Shown piece by piece: positions 59,394 to 64,000 of a stretch of 64,000 bases of DNA; the first letter of the stretch is position 1, and each line of letters begins with the position of its first letter. The stretch spans positions 1-64,000 of the forward strand of contig PWHN01000083.1 in the NCBI GenBank assembly GCA_003554945.1. The letters run 5' to 3'. The notes under the pieces were generated by a model, which searched no databases, had not been told where the DNA came from, and saw only the letters and a program-made list of their open reading frames with translations. The translations under genes and the position numbers were made by a program. Origin of the DNA: a bacterium. Its GTDB lineage: Bacteria; T1Sed10-126.

Positions 59394-60188
59394 TCAGGAA
59401 ACAATATCCTCCCCACCGTCACAACAGATAACATTTCCGGTAACAAAACGACTTTCCGGTCGAACAAGCAGGCCAATCAGGTCTCCAACGTCTGCCGGGT
59501 CGGTCAAACGTCCCGAGGGGTTTCTCTTCTTAGCCTCGGCAATCATATTTTCATTGCCCGGGATCTTCCGTAGAGCCGGTGTGTCAGTCACACCGGCCTG
59601 AATGGCGTTGGCAGTTATTTTTTTGTCCGCAAGTTCATAAGCAAGCTGCCGGACATTAGCTCCCAGCGCCGCTTTGGCAGCCGACACGGGCCCGTAGTAG
59701 GGCCAGACCGTGCTACCACCGGCAGATGTCATTGCAAAAATTCGGCCACCCTCGCCCATTAAATCATTCTCTACCAGCTCCTGCGTCCAGTAAACCAGGC
59801 TGCTGGCCATAACATCGAGGGTCATATCCATTTGTCGCGGCTCTACCAGGTCATCACCATTCCCGTTTACAAATTTTTTCAAAGTACCAAAAGCGAGTGA
59901 ATGCATTAAGACTCTCACCGTCGCGTCTCCATCAAGACGATCCTGAAGCTCTTCTCTAACTTTATTACGGGTCCGTTCCTTTGCCGCATTGCTGTTAAAA
60001 AACTCCACCTCGGCCCCCCGCTCTTCAAGTTCCTCTATCAGTTCGTTGACACGGTCCATATCCGACTTACGATCAAAGTGAACTCCGGCAATATTCATAC
60101 CCATCTCCGCCAGCACTCTCGCAGCGGCGGCACCAAAACCACTGGAACTTCCCAGGATAAGTGCCCATTCTCCATCTAATTCGTTCAT
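59394..60188 (-). CDS. fabL: Enoyl-ACP reductase of the FabL type (SDR family)
   Basis: A 264-aa short-chain dehydrogenase. The nucleotide motif is LGSSSGFGAAAARVL (G-x3-G-x-G). The catalytic region WPYYGPVSAAKAAL has Tyr-x6-Lys spacing, typical of FabI/FabL and not of ordinary SDR (Tyr-x3-Lys). IQAGVTDTPALRKIPGNENMIAEAKKRNPSGRL aligns with the Bacillus FabL segment. It would reduce trans-2-enoyl-ACP in fatty acid elongation. Transcribed alone; good GGAGG upstream. FabI remains possible, but the start motif favours FabL. Confidence 0.83.
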   Translation of the reverse strand: MNELDGEWALILGSSSGFGAAAARVLAEMGMNIAGVHFDRKSDMDRVNELIEELEERGAEVEFFNSNAAKERTRNKVREELQDRLDGDATVRVLMHSLAFGTLKKFVNGNGDDLVEPRQMDMTLDVMASSLVYWTQELVENDLMGEGGRIFAMTSAGGSTVWPYYGPVSAAKAALGANVRQLAYELADKKITANAIQAGVTDTPALRKIPGNENMIAEAKKRNPSGRLTDPADVGDLIGLLVRPESRFVTGNVICCDGGEDIVS

Positions 60189-60387
60189 TTCTAATCCTCC
60201 TGTTTTCTAAAGTTGCTTGCTGTTAAGACAAAAAAATATTTTCAAATTTAAACAATTTTTTCAACTCTTCTGCTATAGAAATTTTTACTATAACAGAATT
60301 TTCCTCTACTATCCAGCAAAAAGTTTTCAGAACACCAAACTTTTATAAATATCAGGATATAAACAGCCGGGAATAAAAAAATAGGGG

Positions 60388-60858
60388 TTAAATCGGCGGG
60401 GACTCCCTTAATGCAGTCAGCTCAGGTGAAGGAATCACGTCAAAACTGAAATCCTTCTGGGCAAGCAGCTCTCGCTGGTCGTCGTCTGGGGGCTGCGAAA
60501 GGAGCATACAATCTACGTCATTCTGGTCCAGGATATCAAGAACCAGGGAAAAACGCCCCCGCTGATGTTTTATCGCCGGATTGAGAATAAACTTTTCCGA
60601 TACAAGCTCCCCCGAATCATCGAAAATCATCAGCCCTAAGTAGCGGCCGTTGGCTGGGTTAGTGGCCAGTTGTTTCAGGTTAGTTTTAACGGAAAAACCC
60701 AGAATAGTAGTATTTTTGGTCTTCTTAACCATAACGCGAGGTGAGGAGAGTTCCGGATATTCAGCCAGCTCTTCCGTCAATTCTTCCTTCAAGTTGGCTT
60801 CCGCCTCCGGGTCAAGACCACCGTCCACCATGGCTTGAATGAAAAGCTTATCGACCAT
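60388..60858 (-). CDS. Uncharacterised protein downstream of fliD
   Basis: A 156-aa protein with mixed alpha/beta pattern (PRVMVKKTKNTTILGFSV, GRYLGLMIFDDSGELVSEKFIL, RFSLVLDILDQNDVDCMLLSQPPDDDQRELL). The last segment faintly recalls the dinitrogenase cofactor (NifX/NifB-associated) fold, but this is weak. It starts 11 nt after fliD and is probably cotranscribed; a flagellar role is possible but unproven. 60189-60387 before fabL is AT-rich and empty. Confidence 0.6.
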   Translation of the reverse strand: MVDKLFIQAMVDGGLDPEAEANLKEELTEELAEYPELSSPRVMVKKTKNTTILGFSVKTNLKQLATNPANGRYLGLMIFDDSGELVSEKFILNPAIKHQRGRFSLVLDILDQNDVDCMLLSQPPDDDQRELLAQKDFSFDVIPSPELTALRESPPI

Positions 60859-60869
60859 TTTGACTCAGC

Positions 60870-62870
60870 TTACATCCCGTGCTGAGCAAGACTATCCTGC
60901 TGCGCATTGAGGTCGGCCATCATCGACTCCATGTGGATAAATTGACGTTCAAGCGTTTGCTGACGGCTCTCCACGTGCTGGATCTGACGTTCAATTCTAT
61001 CCTGCAAATTATCGATACGTTGGTTAAAACCGTCGTCATGTTCTGCTAAAATTCCGTCTCGGCTATCGGTCATTCCTTCCAGATAGTTGTCTAACCGGGT
61101 CATGACGCCGTCTTGCTCATCCCCCGCTGCTTCATCCGCAGTAAACAAATCCTGTACAGCGTCGGGATTGTCCTGAAACGCATCACGAAACTCAGCGGCG
61201 TTAAATTCCAGTTTTCCCCGGTCTTCATCGGAGGCGGTCATCGGATCAACCTGGGTTATACCCACGTCAGCCATCGCTTCTATGCCGCCTTCACTACCCG
61301 TTGCGTCGGCATAACGACCGGTTATCATGGTGGCCATCTGGGTGCGCAGATTGCGCGGGGTAGACTCCCCTACAAAAACCCCGGTGTCTCGCTCTTCTTC
61401 ATCCGCTCCCGGTTCTTCAGGCACATCCACCTCACTGCGCTGGTTAATAAACTCAACGACACTGTTGTATTGGTTTACAAACTCTCCAACCATTTCAACA
61501 ACTTCGTCTTCATCCTGGAAGACCTCTACCTCTACCGGGTTATCCGGGGCGTGAGCCTCAGAAGTATGTAGCTCCTGCAGATCCAACTCAAGACCATTGA
61601 ACTCAATCGTGTTACCGCTGGCCGTAACAGTGTCACCATTTATGGTCGCTTCAGCGTCACTGCCCTCCTCAAACTCTCCCGCTGATTGAGGGTAGCTTTC
61701 TTCCCCTTCTTCACGTAAATGCAGCACGTTGGCAAGATTACCACTGACGTCATCAACTTCAATTTCACCGGCTCCGGGTTCATCAGCCTCAAGCGTTACC
61801 CGGTCAGTCGCTTCGTTGTAGGCGACGTTGACTCCTTCAACTTCTGTATTCATTCTACTTATTACGTCGGAAAGAGAATCCTGATCGTCCCACTCGACAG
61901 TTGTGTTGTTTATTTGTATTTCTCCCGATTCGTCTATAGGAACGCCGGTTGCCGTTTCGGCAAGCGGTGCCCTTGAATCGAGGGATAGCAAGCTTGCGCC
62001 GTAATCAGACTGGGTGTCACTATACTCATGAATTGTTGAATCTGAATTAAAGCCAATACGCTGAAAAAATCCATCGTTAGAATTGTCGGCTATTTCAAAT
62101 GTGCGCCCCCCCTCGTGGGTACTACTGGACTCAGCGGCGTGGAGGGTAAAGCGGTCATTATCGGAGTGATATTGCAACTGCATTGACCAGTTGTCCGGAT
62201 CTTCCATCTCGGCTCGATCCTCGCCGGCGCCATCATATTCCAGCACTGCATCGTGCTCGTGACCGATTTCCGGATTGTTTACTATTTCCATCAGCTCGTC
62301 AAAAGTTTCAATACTGTCCAGATCGATGCTGACACCAACAGTACCCTCGTCGGTGTCCTGGCGCACCATTATGTCCTCTTCACCTTCCCCGGTTGTTTCA
62401 ACCTCATAGCGCAGCTCATCAAGGTAATCAGTTGCCGTATTTAACGAACCATCACCGCCAACCAGGAAGTCACTACGCGTGGTTGTCCCATCGTCAGCGG
62501 AATACATTTTCTTATCTTGAAGAAAGCTCCCGCTCTGGACCGAGGCTGTCTCCGCCAGCTCTTCCACAAACACTTCGTGCGTACCGGGGGTGGCTTGATC
62601 TTCGTCGACAATTGTTGCATCGAGGACATTTTCATCAGAAACGGAGGTATCAAGCGGGTCAAAATTATCGGGGTCGGCAAGGTCGGAAACACGAGATTGA
62701 AGGCTACCAGCTCTACCTGCCAAATCACTGTATGCGCTCTGTAGCTCTTCAGTCTCTTCAATACGTTCCTCGTAACGCTCAATCGGTTTGGCCTCAAGTT
62801 CCATCAACTGGCCGATTATCTCGTCCCAGTCCATGCCCGAGGCCATTCCAGTCATTTGCACGTTACCCAT
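60870..62870 (-). CDS. fliD: Flagellar filament cap protein FliD (HAP2)
   Basis: A 666-aa secreted cap protein. The N-terminal D0 part GMASGMDWDEIIGQLMELEAKPIERYEERIEE is the family signature. A long, very acidic central region and FliD C-terminal sequences (FVNQYNSVVEFIN, LEFNAAEFRDAFQDNPDAVQDLFT, a heptad-rich end IDNLQDRIERQIQHVESRQQTLERQF) follow. It caps the filament and guides flagellin polymerisation. Longer than typical FliD (about 450-500 aa); the extra Asp/Glu-rich middle probably forms surface domains suited to high salt. No other flagellar gene is in view. Confidence 0.94.
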   Translation of the reverse strand: MGNVQMTGMASGMDWDEIIGQLMELEAKPIERYEERIEETEELQSAYSDLAGRAGSLQSRVSDLADPDNFDPLDTSVSDENVLDATIVDEDQATPGTHEVFVEELAETASVQSGSFLQDKKMYSADDGTTTRSDFLVGGDGSLNTATDYLDELRYEVETTGEGEEDIMVRQDTDEGTVGVSIDLDSIETFDELMEIVNNPEIGHEHDAVLEYDGAGEDRAEMEDPDNWSMQLQYHSDNDRFTLHAAESSSTHEGGRTFEIADNSNDGFFQRIGFNSDSTIHEYSDTQSDYGASLLSLDSRAPLAETATGVPIDESGEIQINNTTVEWDDQDSLSDVISRMNTEVEGVNVAYNEATDRVTLEADEPGAGEIEVDDVSGNLANVLHLREEGEESYPQSAGEFEEGSDAEATINGDTVTASGNTIEFNGLELDLQELHTSEAHAPDNPVEVEVFQDEDEVVEMVGEFVNQYNSVVEFINQRSEVDVPEEPGADEEERDTGVFVGESTPRNLRTQMATMITGRYADATGSEGGIEAMADVGITQVDPMTASDEDRGKLEFNAAEFRDAFQDNPDAVQDLFTADEAAGDEQDGVMTRLDNYLEGMTDSRDGILAEHDDGFNQRIDNLQDRIERQIQHVESRQQTLERQFIHMESMMADLNAQQDSLAQHGM

Positions 62871-63045
62871 ACATAAAACCTCCCTGTGAGATTATCACAT
62901 TGCACCAGGTTAAATTTTCCTTCCTCCAGTGAAGGACCTGGAGTTTCATTGTAGTTAATCGACAGCTTTTAAAAAAACTTAAGTCCTTTTTTATAACACC
63001 TATACATAACATAAGGGGTCAGGGAGTAAATTTCAAGTAATAATC

Positions 63046-64000
63046 TCAGGTGCGGAGGATTAACTCTTCTCGACCCGGGCCAACAGAGACATAGCTAACC
63101 CGGACGTCAAGCTGATTTTCAATAAAATTAACGTAATCGCGCGCCTCCACCGGTAACTGGCTGAAGTTGCGGCAGTCACGTATTTCTTCCGACCAGCCGT
63201 CAAAACTTTCCGTAATGGGAGTAACCTCCGCCAATTTTTCGCTGCTGGCAGGAAACTCAGTCAGACGCTCACCAGCGAAGCGATACCCGGTAACCACTTC
63301 AAGCTCGTCAAGCCCGGAGAGCACATCTAACTTGATAAGGGCAAGGTCAGTAAATCCATTGACGGCACAGGCGTAATTCATTTGCATAAGATCAAGCCAT
63401 CCACAGCGGCGAGGACGACCGGTTGTGGCTCCAAACTCTCCTCCCTTTTCGCGTAGATATTCGTCCTGGGCCTCCTCAAGTTCGGATGGAAACGGACCGG
63501 CACCGACACGGGTTGTATAAGCTTTGGTTACGCCGACAACCCTGTTTACACGGTGGCCGGGAAATCCACTACCGGTTACGACGCCGCCAATTGTGGGATT
63601 AGATGAGGTTACGTAGGGATATGTCCCGAAATCTATATCAAGCATGGTGCCCTGGGCCCCTTCAAACAGAATCTTTTTATTCTGCTGGCGGACACGGCGT
63701 AAAAACTCTGGGCAATTTACAACCTGATCCTCTAATTTTTCATAATACCGGCAATATTCACCGGCAAGCTGCTGGACTGAGCTGCCCTGCCAGCGTCCGT
63801 AGTTAGCTTCATATTTGCCAATACTGGCGCGGCAGAAGTCAAGAACTTTCTCCCGTTCAGCAAGGTCACAAATACGCAGACCACGACGCTGAATTTTATC
63901 GACGTAGGCCGGACCTATACCTTTCTGGGTTGTGCCTATCTTTGAGGAGCCTCTACTTTTTTCTTTTTGAGCGTCGGTCTCACAATGAAAAGGAAAAAGG
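63046..64000 (-). CDS. purA: Adenylosuccinate synthetase (3' part; gene runs past the window)
   Basis: The frame is open from the stop at 63046 to the window edge (about 317 residues of a ~430-aa enzyme). It reads KIGTTQKGIGPAYVDKIQRRGLRICDL near the edge, then LFEGAQGTMLDIDFGTYPYVTSSNPTIGGVVTGSGF, RRCGWLDL and the end AFIxNQLDV-like VNFIENQLDVRVSYVSVGPGREELI. An internal ATG at 63645 is within the conserved core and is not the start. It makes adenylosuccinate from IMP, Asp and GTP. Confidence 0.95.
   Translation of the reverse strand, partial: LFPFHCETDAQKEKSRGSSKIGTTQKGIGPAYVDKIQRRGLRICDLAEREKVLDFCRASIGKYEANYGRWQGSSVQQLAGEYCRYYEKLEDQVVNCPEFLRRVRQQNKKILFEGAQGTMLDIDFGTYPYVTSSNPTIGGVVTGSGFPGHRVNRVVGVTKAYTTRVGAGPFPSELEEAQDEYLREKGGEFGATTGRPRRCGWLDLMQMNYACAVNGFTDLALIKLDVLSGLDELEVVTGYRFAGERLTEFPASSEKLAEVTPITESFDGWSEEIRDCRNFSQLPVEARDYVNFIENQLDVRVSYVSVGPGREELILRT

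Noticed and set aside
60388-60858. NifX/NifB-associated cofactor protein
   Set aside because: Only a faint resemblance in the last 50 residues and no nitrogenase context, so it is left uncharacterised.
1-64000. CRISPR array or Cas locus, suggested by the Cas4-like nuclease and many repeats
   Set aside because: The repeats are palindromic or simple tandem units without regular unique spacers, and no other Cas gene is present.

Overview
This 64 kb window looks like chromosomal DNA from an anaerobic, probably halophilic bacterium with a two-membrane envelope. The evidence is a beta-barrel porin ending in Phe, a GmhA-type heptose isomerase, a FliD flagellar cap, an electron-bifurcating type [FeFe] hydrogenase with HydF and a HydG-like protein, a giant acyl-CoA-dehydratase-activase fusion, and many very acidic proteins. 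Halanaerobiales (something like Halarsenatibacter) is my best guess. It is an inference from gene content, not a database match.

Layout. 0-4 kb: ExbB-type channel protein, an MFS carrier and an orphan Fe-S PD-(D/E)XK nuclease that sits between two copies of an unrecognised structured motif. 4-10.4 kb: secreted serpin, VapBC-like pair, possible stand-alone RNA with a terminator, porin with a folded leader, a RAYT-type HUH transposase with inverted flanking repeats, and tRNA-Phe. 10.4-19.6 kb: a multi-hairpin element, an uncharacterised protein, the hydrogenase operon (NuoF-like, HydA, NuoE-like, joined by 4-nt overlaps), then the HydG-like and HydF genes and a membrane-anchored protein. 19.8-31.9 kb: cyclopropane fatty acid synthase, MFS transporter, 1441-aa activase fusion, ankyrin lipoprotein, ClpB and two small acidic proteins. 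32-40.3 kb: a segment bounded by two inverted copies of a ~280-bp hairpin-rich repeat, holding a DUF5610-like protein, cation efflux protein, nicotinamidase-like hydrolase, tRNA-Val, a two-gene methionine synthase, an AMMECR1 protein and a PAS-GGDEF cyclase. 40.5-50 kb: FrdA/FrdB-type flavoprotein and Fe-S subunit, two unknown proteins, a DUF2851 protein, a PHP phosphoesterase, citrate synthase and isocitrate dehydrogenase. 50-58 kb: a compact operon ftsY-ribD-ribE-ribBA-ribH-nusB-TPR-gmhA. 58-64 kb: degenerate GGDEF protein, FabL-like enoyl reductase, an unknown protein, fliD and the 3' part of purA.

Working together: the hydrogenase and its maturases support H2-linked redox balancing. Citrate synthase plus NADP-type isocitrate dehydrogenase form an oxidative half-TCA branch to 2-oxoglutarate, while FrdAB covers fumarate/succinate. 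The rib genes make FMN/FAD for the flavoenzymes.

The least explained content is between the genes. Long intergenic stretches are packed with palindromes of at least four families. In several of them the stem sequence changes from copy to copy while both arms still pair. The strongest case is a three-copy motif (2221-2352, 3527-3663 and, inverted, 49863-49999): an outer stem and two hairpins of unrelated sequence are joined by nearly invariant linkers (CGGATTTATA, TATACCTCG, GAGAATGA). That pattern is what a conserved folded RNA, or a structure-recognised DNA element, would leave.
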